Source of the DNA: Hoeflea phototrophica DFL-43
GTDB taxonomy: Bacteria > Pseudomonadota > Alphaproteobacteria > Rhizobiales > Rhizobiaceae
Direction: 5' to 3'
DNA length: 64,000 nt
Assembly: GCF_000154705.2 (NCBI RefSeq)
Contig: NZ_CM002917.1
Coordinates: 310,001-374,000, forward strand
The first letter of the stretch is position 1. Each line of letters opens with the position of its first letter. Shown piece after piece: positions 1 to 9,481 of the stretch. Both the position numbers and the translations under genes were made by a program. Below the pieces are notes generated by a model, which saw only the letters and a program-made list of their open reading frames with translations, made no database searches and was not told the DNA's origin.

Positions 1-188
1 CTCTCACGCTAGCATACCAACGCTGTGGGGCGAAACCGCACCTGCGAGGCACTCCCGAATACCGGAAGCGGCTTAGGAACGAAAGAGGTGACGGTACGGA
101 AAGTCACAGGCTAGGCATCTCTATTGAAAGCAATCTCTACAAAAGATATATGAAGGGGACGAATTCGAACGTCTGGACAGTTTTGACC
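1..188. other. noncoding leader upstream of irr; unidentified
   Basis: No convincing reading frame is seen before irr. A short hairpin is present: GTGAC at 88-92 pairs with GTCAC at 103-107. The purine-rich sequence around 40-110 could be the 3' part of a structured RNA that begins outside the window, but I could not match it to tmRNA, 6S, SRP or RNase P RNA. The AT-rich stretch at about 120-150 probably contains the irr promoter. Nothing further can be supported. Confidence 0.3.
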
Positions 189-620
189 ATGCATTCCGCG
201 ACGAGATCAAAAACCGCCGACCGCGATTCGGCCTTGCGCTTGCGCGACGCCGGCCTAAGACCGACGCGTCAGCGCGTGGCACTTGCTGATCTGTTGTTCG
301 CAAAGGGCGACAGGCACCTGACAGCCGAGGAATTGCACGAAGAGGCCGTCAGCGTCGGCGTGCCCTGTTCGCTGGCCACTGTCTACAACACGCTGCACCA
401 GTTCACCGAGGCTGGAATGCTCCGTGTGTTGTCGCTCGAAACCGCGAAAACCTATTTCGACACCAATGTCTCCGATCATCACCATTTCGTGGTCGAGGGA
501 TCCAACAACGTGCTCGACATTCCGGTTGGCAACATTTCGGTCAGTGATCTGCCCGAGGCACCCGAAGGCATGGAAATCACCCATGTCGACGTGGTGATCC
601 GCGTTCGCCCCAAACGCTGA
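189..620 (+). CDS. irr: Fur-family iron response regulator Irr
   Basis: Fur-superfamily transcription factor of the Irr type. In rhizobia Irr represses iron-consuming pathways such as haem synthesis when iron is low, and it responds to haem rather than Fe2+. The protein has about 143 residues. The N-terminal winged helix carries LRDAGLRPTRQRVALADLLF and the recognition helix LATVYNTLHQF. The C-terminal dimerisation part has the histidine cluster SDHHHF, the second haem-binding motif of Irr proteins. The N-terminal GCPWHD haem motif of Bradyrhizobium is absent. An in-frame ATG at 150 would add 13 residues with no clear ribosome site, so 189 is preferred from family length. The downstream neighbour is ilvD on the same strand after about 250 bases, probably a separate unit. 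The family assignment is firm and the start is moderately sure. Confidence 0.85.
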   Translation: MHSATRSKTADRDSALRLRDAGLRPTRQRVALADLLFAKGDRHLTAEELHEEAVSVGVPCSLATVYNTLHQFTEAGMLRVLSLETAKTYFDTNVSDHHHFVVEGSNNVLDIPVGNISVSDLPEAPEGMEITHVDVVIRVRPKR

Positions 621-725
621 ACAAGCCCCCAAGGCATTCCTGAAGCTTCAACCCGGCCTCTGAGCCGGCCCGGTTGGCCGATCTTTGCGTGGGGCATTGC
701 CTCCAAAGGTTGATAAAGATTTCCC

Positions 726-748
726 GCAGCCGGAGTTTTGCCGGCTGC
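726..748. terminator. hairpin between irr and ilvD
   Basis: GCAGCCGG at 726-733 pairs perfectly with CCGGCTGC at 741-748 around a 7-base loop containing four T. It lies about 105 bases after the irr stop and 120 before ilvD. No long T run follows, so it is either a weak terminator or a leader structure. The rest of the 621-871 gap shows only GC-rich sequence without an ORF. Confidence 0.4.
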
Positions 749-871
749 CTTGATCATATTGGGCCGATCGCTCTGGAATTGTCGTGGTTTTCCCATTACT
801 AGCTTGCTCATGCTGTTTGGCGCGCTTGCGTGCCCGGACAGACATGTTTCGGGAGCTTAAGAGGAAAACAC

Positions 872-2716
872 ATGCCGCCCTATCGTTCGAGAACCTCCAC
901 CCATGGCCGCAACATGGCAGGCGCGCGCAGCCTGTGGCGGGCCACCGGAATGAAGGACGGAGATTTTGGCAAGCCGATCATCGCGGTGGTCAATTCCTTC
1001 ACCCAGTTCGTGCCTGGCCATGTGCACCTGAAGGATCTCGGCCAGCTTGTCGCCCGCGAGATCGAGAAGGCGGGCGGTATCGCCAAGGAGTTCAACACCA
1101 TTGCGGTCGATGATGGCATCGCCATGGGCCACGACGGCATGCTCTACTCGCTGCCCTCGCGCGAGATTATCGCTGACAGTGTCGAGTACATGGTCAACGG
1201 CCATTGTGCCGACGCCATGGTCTGCATCTCCAATTGCGACAAGATCACTCCAGGCATGCTCAACGCCGCCATGCGGCTCAACATACCGGCGGTGTTCGTC
1301 TCCGGTGGCCCGATGGAAGCAGGCAAGGTCGTGCTGGAAAACGGCGTCGCCAAATCCGTCGATCTCGTTGATGCGATGGTTCTTGCTGCCGACGACAGTG
1401 TTTCCGATGCCGATGTCATGACGATGGAGCAGAACGCTTGCCCCACCTGCGGCTCGTGCTCCGGCATGTTCACCGCCAACTCCATGAACTGCCTGACCGA
1501 AGCCCTCGGTCTGGCGCTGCCGGGCAATGGCTCGACGCTCGCCACCCACAAGGACCGTGAACGTCTTTTCGTCGAGGCCGGGCATCTGATTGTCGATCTG
1601 GCCAGGCGCTACTATGAGCAGGATGACGCAACCGCCCTTCCGCGCTCCATCGCCAGCTTTGCCGCCTTCGAGAACGCCATGACGCTGGATATCTCCATGG
1701 GCGGCTCGACCAATACGGTGCTGCATCTGCTTGCGGCCTCCCATGAGGGGGAAGTCGGTTTCACCATGGATGATATCGACCGGCTGTCCCGCAAGGTTCC
1801 GGTGCTGTGCAAGGTGGCGCCCGCAGTCGAGAACATCCACATGGAAGACGTGCACCGCGCCGGCGGCATCTTCGGAATTCTTGGCGAGTTGGACCGCGCC
1901 GGGCTGATCGACAGCTCGCTGCCCACCATTCATTCCGCCACGATGAAGCAAGCGCTGGCGGGTTGGGACATCGTCCAGACTGACTCCGAGGCCGTGCACA
2001 AATTCTATTCCGCGGCCCCCGGCGGGGTTCCGACACAGACCGCTTTCTCCCAGGAGCGCCGCTACGAGGAAGGCGTCGATCTGGACCGCAAGACCGGCGT
2101 CATCCGCGCAAGGGATCACGCCTATTCCCAGGACGGCGGACTGGCCGTGCTGTTCGGCAACATCGCGCTCGATGGCTGCATCGTCAAAACCGCAGGCGTC
2201 GATGAATCCATCCTCAAGTTCACCGGGCCCGCGCGCATCTTTGAAAGCCAGGATTCCGCTGTCTCCGCGATCCTGACCGGCAAGGTCAAGCCGGGCGCGG
2301 TGGTCCTGATCCGCTATGAGGGTCCGCGTGGCGGTCCCGGCATGCAGGAGATGCTCTACCCGACGAGCTACCTGAAGTCCAAGGGGCTGGGCAAGGTCTG
2401 CGCATTGGTCACCGATGGCCGCTTCTCGGGTGGCTCGTCCGGTCTGTCCATCGGTCACGTTTCTCCCGAAGCGGCCGAGGGCGGCGCCATCGGTCTGGTC
2501 GAAGAGGGCGACACCATCGTCATCGACATTCCCAACCGGGTCATGAAGGTGGACCTGCCCGACAGCGTCCTGGCCGATCGCCGCGCGGCGATGGAGGCCC
2601 GTGGCGCCGACGCATGGAAGCCGTCCGAAAAGCGCAAGCGCAAGGTCACAACGGCGCTCAAGGCCTATGCGGCCATGACCAGTTCTGCGGCCAAGGGGGC
2701 CGTGCGTATCGTCTGA
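872..2716 (+). CDS. ilvD: dihydroxy-acid dehydratase
   Basis: Fe-S dehydratase that converts 2,3-dihydroxy-isovalerate and 2,3-dihydroxy-3-methylvalerate to the keto acids in valine and isoleucine (and indirectly leucine and pantothenate) synthesis; cytosolic. It has 614 residues, the usual IlvD length. The start at 872 gives the family N-terminus [19 protein letters not shown] and has GAGG about 8 bases upstream. Cluster-ligand cysteines lie in [12 protein letters not shown] (C122) and [11 protein letters not shown] (C190, C193, C196). The C-terminal [16 protein letters not shown] signature is present. The gene stands alone, convergent with the SH3-domain gene. Confidence 0.96.
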   Translation: MPPYRSRTSTHGRNMAGARSLWRATGMKDGDFGKPIIAVVNSFTQFVPGHVHLKDLGQLVAREIEKAGGIAKEFNTIAVDDGIAMGHDGMLYSLPSREIIADSVEYMVNGHCADAMVCISNCDKITPGMLNAAMRLNIPAVFVSGGPMEAGKVVLENGVAKSVDLVDAMVLAADDSVSDADVMTMEQNACPTCGSCSGMFTANSMNCLTEALGLALPGNGSTLATHKDRERLFVEAGHLIVDLARRYYEQDDATALPRSIASFAAFENAMTLDISMGGSTNTVLHLLAASHEGEVGFTMDDIDRLSRKVPVLCKVAPAVENIHMEDVHRAGGIFGILGELDRAGLIDSSLPTIHSATMKQALAGWDIVQTDSEAVHKFYSAAPGGVPTQTAFSQERRYEEGVDLDRKTGVIRARDHAYSQDGGLAVLFGNIALDGCIVKTAGVDESILKFTGPARIFESQDSAVSAILTGKVKPGAVVLIRYEGPRGGPGMQEMLYPTSYLKSKGLGKVCALVTDGRFSGGSSGLSIGHVSPEAAEGGAIGLVEEGDTIVIDIPNRVMKVDLPDSVLADRRAAMEARGADAWKPSEKRKRKVTTALKAYAAMTSSAAKGAVRIV

Positions 2717-2785
2717 TGACCGTGACGGATGCAGACTTGCGGAGCTTTATGACAGATTTGTCCTGAGCTCCGGTCTGTTGTCGCC

Positions 2786-3349
2786 TTACCTGAAGGCTTC
2801 GCCCGGATAGGCGCCCCAGATCTGGCTTTGGGCCACATAGCCGTCCATACCTTCGGCGCTGGCCTCGCACCACTCGCCGTCACAGGCCTTGACCTTGACG
2901 ACCACGCCGGGCTCGAGCCGCGCCACCACCCGGGCGTTGGCGCGGGCCTCGCGGTGCATGCTGGTGAACTCGTCCTTGCCGCTGGCGGCCTTCCAGGGTG
3001 CCACCGTGGCGGTGCGCTCACCTGAAAGCAACGACTGGTAGACCCAGCCCTCGGTGCCCTCGGCGTCGCGCACCCGGCGCCAGTTGTCATACTCCTGGAT
3101 CACTTCCATCGGCACACCCGGCCGGGTGTAAAGCCAGGCCACCGCATAGTCGCGTCCGGGTCCGATCCTGAGATTGACCCGTGTCGCCTTGAGGCTGACA
3201 AATCGCGGCAAGGGCAGGCCGCTGGGTCCCTTGCCTGCGCTCTGGGCATGGGCCACACCGACGCCTGACGGGCAGAACGGGCCCGATGGCACAATCGTTG
3301 TGGCCGCGAGCACGAGGCAGCTTGCGGCAAGAAGGGAAAGGCGACGCAT
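2786..3349 (-). CDS. exported protein with two SH3-like (SH3b) domains
   Basis: This 187-residue protein begins with an apparent signal peptide: basic MRR, a hydrophobic stretch, and likely cleavage after VAHA near residue 35. Two bacterial SH3-like repeats follow, the first with ATRVNLRIGPGRDYAVAWLY and a W-x-x-V core, the second with EARANARVVARLEPG and ending near DGYVAQSQIWG. Such domains usually bind cell wall or mediate periplasmic contacts. The start has AAGG about 8 bases upstream. It is divergent from the hydroxyacid dehydrogenase at 3624. The exact role is unknown; I infer a periplasmic location. Confidence 0.8.
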   Translation of the reverse strand: MRRLSLLAASCLVLAATTIVPSGPFCPSGVGVAHAQSAGKGPSGLPLPRFVSLKATRVNLRIGPGRDYAVAWLYTRPGVPMEVIQEYDNWRRVRDAEGTEGWVYQSLLSGERTATVAPWKAASGKDEFTSMHREARANARVVARLEPGVVVKVKACDGEWCEASAEGMDGYVAQSQIWGAYPGEAFR

Positions 3350-3623
3350 TACTCACACCTTTTCGGTTCGGGCGCTCTGCGGAGCGCCTCTGAATGTCTC
3401 ACGCCAGGCTCGGCTCATCCCGCGTTCGGCGGGCATCAGCGCGCTGGCAGCGTCTTTATGGTCTGCGCCAGCATGCAAGGGCGCTGCAACCATAATGCTT
3501 TTTCGGTATCAATCCCGACCGTTTGGATTGTCATCCCCGGAGGGTCTGATAGAAAAAGCGATACGCAAGCGACACTATCGCCCAGTTTGGTTAAAGAGCT
3601 CTCAACGCCGGACCTGCAACAAT
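3350..3623. promoter_or_regulatory. divergent intergenic region
   Basis: This region of about 270 bases separates the divergent SH3-domain and hydroxyacid dehydrogenase genes and must contain both promoters. The sequence becomes AT-richer around 3490-3620. I see no clear palindrome or further ORF. Confidence 0.35.
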
Positions 3624-4628
3624 ATGCCAAATCGAAAAAAACCGAAGGTCTATATCACCCGCCGCCTGCCTGATCAGGTTGAGACGCGGATGCGTGAACT
3701 CTTTGATGCGGAACTCAACATCACTGATGAACCGCGCGCCCAGCCCGAACTGGTGGCGGCCATGCGTTCGGCTGATGTTCTGGTCCCCACTGTGACCGAC
3801 AAGATCGATGCCGCGTTGATTGAGCAGGCCGGCCCGCAGATGAAGCTGATCGCCAATTTCGGCAATGGTGTTGACAACATCGATGTCGATGCAGCGCAGA
3901 AGAAGGGCATCACCGTCACCAACACGCCCAATGTCCTGTCCGACGACACTGCAGACATGACCATGGCGTTGATGTTGGCCGTGCCGCGCCGGCTCACCGA
4001 GGGTGCAAATGTCCTTGTCGGCAATGATGGGAGCTGGAAGGGCTGGTCGCCGACCTGGATGCTTGGCCACCGCATTGGCGGCAAGCGGCTTGGCATCATC
4101 GGCATGGGCCGCATTGGCACCGCGGTGGCCCGCCGCGCCAAGGCCTTTGGCCTTTCGATCCATTATCACAACCGCCGCCGGGTCGATCCGGACACCGAGG
4201 ATCAGCTTGAGGCGACCTATTGGGACAGCCTGGATCAGATGCTGGCGCGCGTTGACATTGTCTCGGTCAATTGCCCTTCGACACCCGCCACGTTCCACCT
4301 TCTGTCGGCCCGCAGGCTCGAGCTGATGAAACCTGGCGCTTACATAGTCAACACTGCGCGCGGCGGCATCATCGACGAGGATGCACTGATCAAGGCGTTG
4401 CGTGAAGGCCGTCTGTCAGGCGCGGGCCTCGATGTGTTCGAACATGAGCCGGCAGTCGACAAGCGTCTGGTCAAGCTCGCTTCGGAAGGCAGGGTGGTGC
4501 TGTTGCCGCATATGGGCTCGGCCACCATGGAGGGGCGGATCGACATGGGTGACAAGGTGATCATCAACATCCGCACCTTCTTCGACGGCCACCGCCCGCC
4601 CGACCGCGTGCTGCCGCTCAGAAGCTGA
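3624..4628 (+). CDS. D-isomer-specific 2-hydroxyacid dehydrogenase (glyoxylate/hydroxypyruvate reductase-like)
   Basis: NAD(P)-dependent reductase of 2-oxo acids, 334 residues, with the closest feel to bacterial glyoxylate/hydroxypyruvate reductases. The Rossmann motif GIIGMGRIGTAVARRAKAFG lies near residue 150. The catalytic triad is visible as Arg in NTARGGIID, Glu in DVFEHEP and His in LLPHMGS. The ATG at 3624 gives the natural N-terminus MPNRKKPKVYITRRLP; longer in-frame extensions run back through intergenic DNA and are rejected. The substrate cannot be fixed from sequence. No operon partner is seen. Confidence 0.88.
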   Translation: MPNRKKPKVYITRRLPDQVETRMRELFDAELNITDEPRAQPELVAAMRSADVLVPTVTDKIDAALIEQAGPQMKLIANFGNGVDNIDVDAAQKKGITVTNTPNVLSDDTADMTMALMLAVPRRLTEGANVLVGNDGSWKGWSPTWMLGHRIGGKRLGIIGMGRIGTAVARRAKAFGLSIHYHNRRRVDPDTEDQLEATYWDSLDQMLARVDIVSVNCPSTPATFHLLSARRLELMKPGAYIVNTARGGIIDEDALIKALREGRLSGAGLDVFEHEPAVDKRLVKLASEGRVVLLPHMGSATMEGRIDMGDKVIINIRTFFDGHRPPDRVLPLRS

Positions 4629-4656
4629 AAGCGCTTATATCTCCAATATCGAAACG

Positions 4657-5415
4657 TCAGCCTTTCCGCCCGTAGCGAACGGTCTGGAAGCTCGCCGCCA
4701 GCCCGTCATAGAGCAGCAGCCTTCCGATCAGCGGTTCGCCCGCGCCGGTGATCAGCTTGATCACTTCCATCGCCTGCAAGGTGCCGATCACCCCTGTCAG
4801 CGCGCCGATGACCCCGGCCTCGGCGCAGGAGGGCACCAGTCCCGGCGGTGGGGCTTCGGGAAACAGGTCGCGGTAGCGCGGGCAGGGCTTGCCGTCCGCG
4901 TTGACCTGATAGGGCGCAAGCACGGTCACCGAGCCGTCAAACCGTCCCACCGCTGCCGTCACCAGCGGAATTGCCAGCGTTTCACAGGTGTCGGCAAGCA
5001 GGTAACGGGTTTCGAAATTGTCCGATCCGTCGACCACCATGTCATAGGCGGTGATGATGTCGGTGGCATTGTCCGGCGTGAGCCTCACCGGATGCGTGAT
5101 CACGCGGACATGCGGGTTGAGCCGCTTGAGCCCACGTGCGGCACTCTCGGTCTTGCCTATGCCGACATTTGCCGTGTCATGCAGGATCTGCCGTTGCAGG
5201 TTTGACAGCGACACCTCGTCATCGTCAGTCACGCCGAGAACCCCGACCCCTGCAGCCGCCAGATAGCTTAGCACCGGCGACCCCAGCCCGCCGGCGCCGA
5301 TCACCAGCACCCGCGCCGCCTTGAGCTTCTGCTGTCCGGCACCGCCCACCTCCGCCAGCACGATATGCCGGGCATAACGGGCGATTTCATCGGCATTGAG
5401 ATGGGTGTCGTCCAT
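4657..5415 (-). CDS. moeB: HesA/MoeB/ThiF-family adenylyltransferase
   Basis: E1-like enzyme that adenylates the C-terminal Gly-Gly of a ubiquitin-fold sulfur carrier (MoaD or ThiS) for molybdopterin or thiamine synthesis. About 252 residues, a single ThiF domain. The ATP-binding motif VIGAGGLGSPVLSYLAAAGVG is followed by SNLQRQ, both family hallmarks. The start at 5415 has GGAGAGA 5-10 bases upstream; an in-frame ATG at 5427 is an alternative. It sits about 34 bases after the end of recF on the same strand. A CxxC zinc pair is not evident. No rhodanese domain is attached, so this is the short form. MoeB versus ThiF cannot be separated by sequence alone. Confidence 0.82.
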   Translation of the reverse strand: MDDTHLNADEIARYARHIVLAEVGGAGQQKLKAARVLVIGAGGLGSPVLSYLAAAGVGVLGVTDDDEVSLSNLQRQILHDTANVGIGKTESAARGLKRLNPHVRVITHPVRLTPDNATDIITAYDMVVDGSDNFETRYLLADTCETLAIPLVTAAVGRFDGSVTVLAPYQVNADGKPCPRYRDLFPEAPPPGLVPSCAEAGVIGALTGVIGTLQAMEVIKLITGAGEPLIGRLLLYDGLAASFQTVRYGRKG

Positions 5416-5449
5416 GTCTCTCTCCATCTGCCCGTTCAGGGTGTCCGTT

Positions 5450-6598
5450 TCAGCTTGCCGCTTCGCGCCTGGGGGTGGCGCGGCCCTCACTGACCTCGAA
5501 CATCTGGCCGCGTGGCCCAAGGCTTCCAAACATCGCCGCATCGGTACCGGTCATGAAGGCCTGGCAGTCCAGCGTCTCGATCAGATCAAAGAGCGCCGCA
5601 CGGCGGCCCTCGTCAAGATGGGCGGCGACCTCATCGAGCAAAAGGATCGGCGCATGGCCGGTGAGGCTGCGCACCAGCTGCGCATGACCCAGAATGATCC
5701 CGATCAGCAATGCCTTCTGTTCCCCGGTCGATGACAGCGCCGCCGGCATCGCCTTGGCACGGTGATGCACCACCAGATCCATCCGGTGTGGACCCGACAA
5801 GGTCCGCCCGGCAGCAGCGTCGCGTCCGCGCCCGTGCTTCATCAGATCGATGAACGCAACCTCCATGTCGCTTGCCGTCTCCAGCCCCTCATCTTCGAGA
5901 AAGCCTTCAAGCCTTACACTTGCTGCCGGAAACGGGCTTTCGGCCTGGCTGTCGTCGATCAGGGCCGACAAGAGCCGCACCACTTCGCTGCGCGCCATCG
6001 CCATGGCCACGCCCAGTTCGCTCATCTGCGCCTCAAGCCCGTCCAGCCAGGTCGGGTCGGCGCGGCCTTCGGACAAAAGCCGGTTGCGGCTGCGCATTGC
6101 CCGCTCATAGCTCAAGGCGCGGCTGCCATGCGCCGGATCGACCGACAGAACCAGCCGGTCGAGAAACCGCCGCCGGTCGCCGGCAGACCCGGTGAACAGC
6201 CCGTCCATTGACGGTGTCAGCCACAACAATCGCAGATGCTCGAGCATGTCATCGGCTGAGCGTGCCGGCGATCCGTTGATGCGCACCTTGCGCGCACCGC
6301 TCTCCTCGAGCCCGTCCACACCGGTGCCGATGTCGACGGGGCCGGCCATTCCCTCAAGGCTAGCGAAAATGCTGAAGCCGGAAGCAGGCTCGGAGCCGGC
6401 CTTGATCACATCGCTGTAGGGCGCGCGCCGCATGCCCCGCCCGGGGGAGAGCAGCGAGACCGCTTCCATCAGATTGGTTTTACCGGCGCCATTGTCGCCC
6501 ACCAGCACCACATGGCGTGCATCAAGTTCCAGCGACTGGCTGGCATAATTGCGGAATCCGGTGAGCTTCAGACGCTCGATGTGCACCTTCTGGGCCAT
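5450..6598 (-). CDS. recF: DNA replication and repair protein RecF
   Basis: SMC-like ATPase that loads RecA at single-strand gaps with RecO and RecR. It has 382 residues. The N-terminus IERLKLTGFRNYASQSLEL is typical and Walker A is GDNGAGKTN near residue 35. The signature LSSTGEQKALLIG and Walker B ILLLDEVAAHLD lie in the last quarter. It lies between dnaN and moeB on the minus strand, keeping the widespread dnaA-dnaN-recF order. Confidence 0.95.
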   Translation of the reverse strand: MAQKVHIERLKLTGFRNYASQSLELDARHVVLVGDNGAGKTNLMEAVSLLSPGRGMRRAPYSDVIKAGSEPASGFSIFASLEGMAGPVDIGTGVDGLEESGARKVRINGSPARSADDMLEHLRLLWLTPSMDGLFTGSAGDRRRFLDRLVLSVDPAHGSRALSYERAMRSRNRLLSEGRADPTWLDGLEAQMSELGVAMAMARSEVVRLLSALIDDSQAESPFPAASVRLEGFLEDEGLETASDMEVAFIDLMKHGRGRDAAAGRTLSGPHRMDLVVHHRAKAMPAALSSTGEQKALLIGIILGHAQLVRSLTGHAPILLLDEVAAHLDEGRRAALFDLIETLDCQAFMTGTDAAMFGSLGPRGQMFEVSEGRATPRREAAS

Positions 6599-6672
6599 CC
6601 CTGTCTCCGCTCAGTATGATTGCGGCGGGCAGGCCATTGCATTGCAATGGATCAAGCGCCGAAGACCCGCAT

Positions 6673-7791
6673 CTAGACGCGCATCGGCATCAGCACATAA
6701 AGCGCGTCATCGCCGGCGGTGTCGCGCACCAGTGTCGGAGAGCCGGGATCCGCGAGCAGGAACACCGCATCCGTGCCCGAAAGCTGATTGGTGATGTCGA
6801 GCAGATATTTGGCGTTGAAGCCGATTTCGATCGGATCGCGGTCATAACCCACGGCGAGTTCCTCGGTGGCGCTGCCCGAGTCCGGATTGTTGACCGTCAG
6901 CGTCAGCTGACCATCGGCGATGGCGAGCTTGACCGCGCGTCCACGCTCCGACGAGATCGTCGACACCCGGTCGACCGCCTGGGCGAAGGTCTGGCAATCA
7001 ACCGTCAGTTCCTTGTCGTTGCCAGTCGGGATCACGCGCTGGTAGTCGGGGAAGGTGCCGTCGATCAGCTTCGAGGTCATCACCACCGAACCGATGGTGA
7101 AGCGGATCTTGGCGTCAGACACCTCGACCGTCACCGTCAGGTCGGGGTTGTCGACCAGCTTCTGGATTTCACCCACGGTCTTGCGCGGAATGATGATGCC
7201 GGGCATGCCCTCCGAACCGGAAGGCGCATCGACATCGGCGCGGGCCAGACGGTGGCCGTCCGTGGCAACCGCGCGCAGCTTCAGAGCGCCTTCGCTTTCG
7301 ATCGTGTGAACGAAAATACCGTTGAGATAATAACGGGTTTCCTCGGTCGAGATCGCAAACTGCGTGCGGTCGATCAACATTTTGAGCTCTGTTGCCGGCA
7401 GCCGGAATGTGTGGCTGAAGGCGCCGGCGGTCAGATCCGGGAAATCAGATTCAGGCAGGCACTGCAGCGTGAATTTCGAGCGGCCCGAGGCGACCGTCAT
7501 CGAAGCCCCGTCGGGGTTGGTGGCCAGCATCACTTCCGATCCGTCCGAAAGCTTGCGCACGATGTCATAAAGCAGGTGCGCCGGCACCGTGGTTGACCCG
7601 GCCTGTTCGATCATTGCCGGGGTCGCCTCGGTAATTTCCAGATCCAGGTCGGTCGCCTTCATGTCAAGCGTGGCGCCTTCGGCCTTCAGAAGCACGTTCG
7701 ACAGGATCGGGATCGTGTTCCGGCGCTCGACCACGCGGTGCACGTGGTTCAGCGATTTCAGAAGGTTGGAACGCTCGAGGGTGACACGCAT
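6673..7791 (-). CDS. dnaN: DNA polymerase III beta subunit (sliding clamp)
   Basis: Ring-shaped processivity clamp for DNA polymerase III, 372 residues, three clamp domains. The start at 7791 gives the family N-terminus MRVTLERSNLLKSLNHVHRV. The C-terminal peptide DALYVLMPMRV matches the conserved end of beta clamps. A longer frame to 7977 would translate GC-rich intergenic sequence and is rejected. It lies downstream of dnaA and upstream of recF, as in many bacteria. Confidence 0.97.
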   Translation of the reverse strand: MRVTLERSNLLKSLNHVHRVVERRNTIPILSNVLLKAEGATLDMKATDLDLEITEATPAMIEQAGSTTVPAHLLYDIVRKLSDGSEVMLATNPDGASMTVASGRSKFTLQCLPESDFPDLTAGAFSHTFRLPATELKMLIDRTQFAISTEETRYYLNGIFVHTIESEGALKLRAVATDGHRLARADVDAPSGSEGMPGIIIPRKTVGEIQKLVDNPDLTVTVEVSDAKIRFTIGSVVMTSKLIDGTFPDYQRVIPTGNDKELTVDCQTFAQAVDRVSTISSERGRAVKLAIADGQLTLTVNNPDSGSATEELAVGYDRDPIEIGFNAKYLLDITNQLSGTDAVFLLADPGSPTLVRDTAGDDALYVLMPMRV

Positions 7792-7964
7792 GATCTGTTT
7801 ACCGCTTGGCTTGGGCCGGCGTTTGGTGAGCGCTGGCCGTTCAAATTCTGTCTTGTCAGGCTTGAGCCTTGCAAGGCCGGTTGGATGGCGTCCTGCTGAA
7901 TGGCACATAACGCCCGGCCCGGGCGGGCAAAATGGCAGATAATGGGACGGCAATGCAACTAAAA

Positions 7965-7990
7965 CCGGCCCGGGCATTGCTGCCCGGACC
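7965..7990 (-). terminator. possible terminator after dnaA
   Basis: CCGGGCA at 7970-7976 pairs with TGCCCGG at 7981-7987 around a 4-base loop. Read on the minus strand it follows the dnaA stop by about 35 bases, and a TTTT follows the stem near 7961-7964. This could separate dnaA from dnaN transcription. A similar GC-rich dyad lies at 7911-7925. Confidence 0.45.
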
Positions 7991-8023
7991 GAGATTCTGG
8001 GGATAATTTGTCGCAGTTGGCGA

Positions 8024-9481
8024 TTATTCGATGATCAGCCGTTTGAGCAGCTCGATCTCGTGGCCGAGCTTGGTGTCCCCGTTGATCAATTCCTCGATCT
8101 TGCGCACCGCATGCAGCACAGTCGTGTGATCTCGACCGCCGAATCTGCGGCCGATTTCGGGGAACGAACGTGGCGTCATGGTCTTTGCCAGATACATCGC
8201 GATCTGGCGCGGCTTGACGATCACCCGTGTCCGCCTGTCGGACACCAGCTCCTGCCGCGTCACATTGTAGTGCCGCGAAACCACCCGCTGAATGTCTTCG
8301 ATGCGCACCCGCTTGGGCTCGCCCGCATTGACCAGATGGCCGAGGAGCTCGTCCACCCGTTCAATGCTCAGATTGGGTTCGAAGCTGCGCCGGAACAGCA
8401 GCTGGTTGAACGCCCCCTCGAGCTCCCGCCCGCTTGAGGTGATGTTCTGGGCGACATGGGCGAGAATGGTCTCGTCGATGTCGAGCGTGGCATCCTCCAT
8501 CTGTGCAATCGCCAGGCGCTTGCGCAGAATTTCCAGTCGCATTTCGTAGTCGGGCGCTTCGATCTCGATCGCCACACCGCCTTGCAGCCGCGAGCGCACC
8601 CTTGGGTCGAGCGATTCCAGCTCCCACGGCGCGCGGTCGGCGGCAACCACCACCTGGCGGGCCGAGTCCAGCAGCATGTTGAGCAGATGGCAGAACTCGT
8701 GCTGGATCGACTTGCCCTGCAAAAACTGCATGTCGTCGATCACCAGCAAATCGATATTGCGCAGAGATTCCTTGAACGACAGCGCATCATTGTCGCGGAT
8801 CGCGGTGGCAAACCGCCACATGAAGTATTCGGCAGTCAGATAGACCACGCGGGGATTGCGGGAATGGCTGCTTGCCGCTGCCGCGATCGCCTGCAGCAGA
8901 TGGGTCTTGCCCAGCCCGACATTGGAATGGATGAAAAGCGGGTTGAAGCGCACAGCGCCCGTCCCGGCTTCCGCAATGGTTCTGGCCGCCGCCAGCGCCA
9001 CCCGGTTGGAGGACCCTTCAACATAGCTGTCAAAGGTGCATTGCGGGTCAAGCGGGGAGCCGATCACGGCATTGGCTGCCTGCGGCCCCTTGTTGAAAGC
9101 GCCGAATTTTGCGCCGGCCCCCTTGACCGTGACATGCTGCTCCTTGCGGGAAGCCGAAGCGCCCGGCGTTGCCTGCGAAGCATTTGGCAGGCTGGCGGCG
9201 TCCGGCGCGCTGGAAACAGCTGTCGAGCGCGTTGCCGAGCGCACCACGATTTCGATCTTGAGAACGTCAGGCGCCTCTTCGCGGTACAAAGCGCTGATCT
9301 GGTCGAGATATTTGTTGTTGATCCATGATTTCAGGAAAGCCGTCGGAACCGACAGCCGTACCACGCTCTTGGAGGCTGATTGAAGCTTCAGCCGTCCAAA
9401 CCAGCTGGTGAAAATTTCTTGCCCGACCTGCGCCTTCAATCGCGCCATAACCCGTTCAAACACATCATTGGTTTTTTTCAT
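8024..9481 (-). CDS. dnaA: chromosomal replication initiator DnaA
   Basis: AAA+ initiator that binds DnaA boxes and melts the origin. The start at 9481 ([20 protein letters not shown]) gives 485 residues and has a purine-rich AAGGGG about 7 bases upstream. An in-frame ATG at 9592 would add 37 Q/T-rich residues unlike the family's start. Domain I contains [19 protein letters not shown]. Walker A is [14 protein letters not shown] and Walker B is [13 protein letters not shown]. The C-terminal signature [20 protein letters not shown] binds DNA. It is followed by dnaN and recF, and preceded by a long noncoding region and rpsT, the usual alphaproteobacterial arrangement. Confidence 0.96.
   Translation of the reverse strand: MKKTNDVFERVMARLKAQVGQEIFTSWFGRLKLQSASKSVVRLSVPTAFLKSWINNKYLDQISALYREEAPDVLKIEIVVRSATRSTAVSSAPDAASLPNASQATPGASASRKEQHVTVKGAGAKFGAFNKGPQAANAVIGSPLDPQCTFDSYVEGSSNRVALAAARTIAEAGTGAVRFNPLFIHSNVGLGKTHLLQAIAAAASSHSRNPRVVYLTAEYFMWRFATAIRDNDALSFKESLRNIDLLVIDDMQFLQGKSIQHEFCHLLNMLLDSARQVVVAADRAPWELESLDPRVRSRLQGGVAIEIEAPDYEMRLEILRKRLAIAQMEDATLDIDETILAHVAQNITSSGRELEGAFNQLLFRRSFEPNLSIERVDELLGHLVNAGEPKRVRIEDIQRVVSRHYNVTRQELVSDRRTRVIVKPRQIAMYLAKTMTPRSFPEIGRRFGGRDHTTVLHAVRKIEELINGDTKLGHEIELLKRLIIE

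Noticed and set aside
1..120. tmRNA, 6S RNA or RNase P RNA fragment at the window start
   Set aside because: No tag reading frame, TΨC-like arm or RNase P conserved segments could be recognised; only one short hairpin is seen.
857..2458. 533-codon open frame antisense to ilvD
   Set aside because: ilvD is unmistakable on the plus strand. The antisense frame shows no family features.
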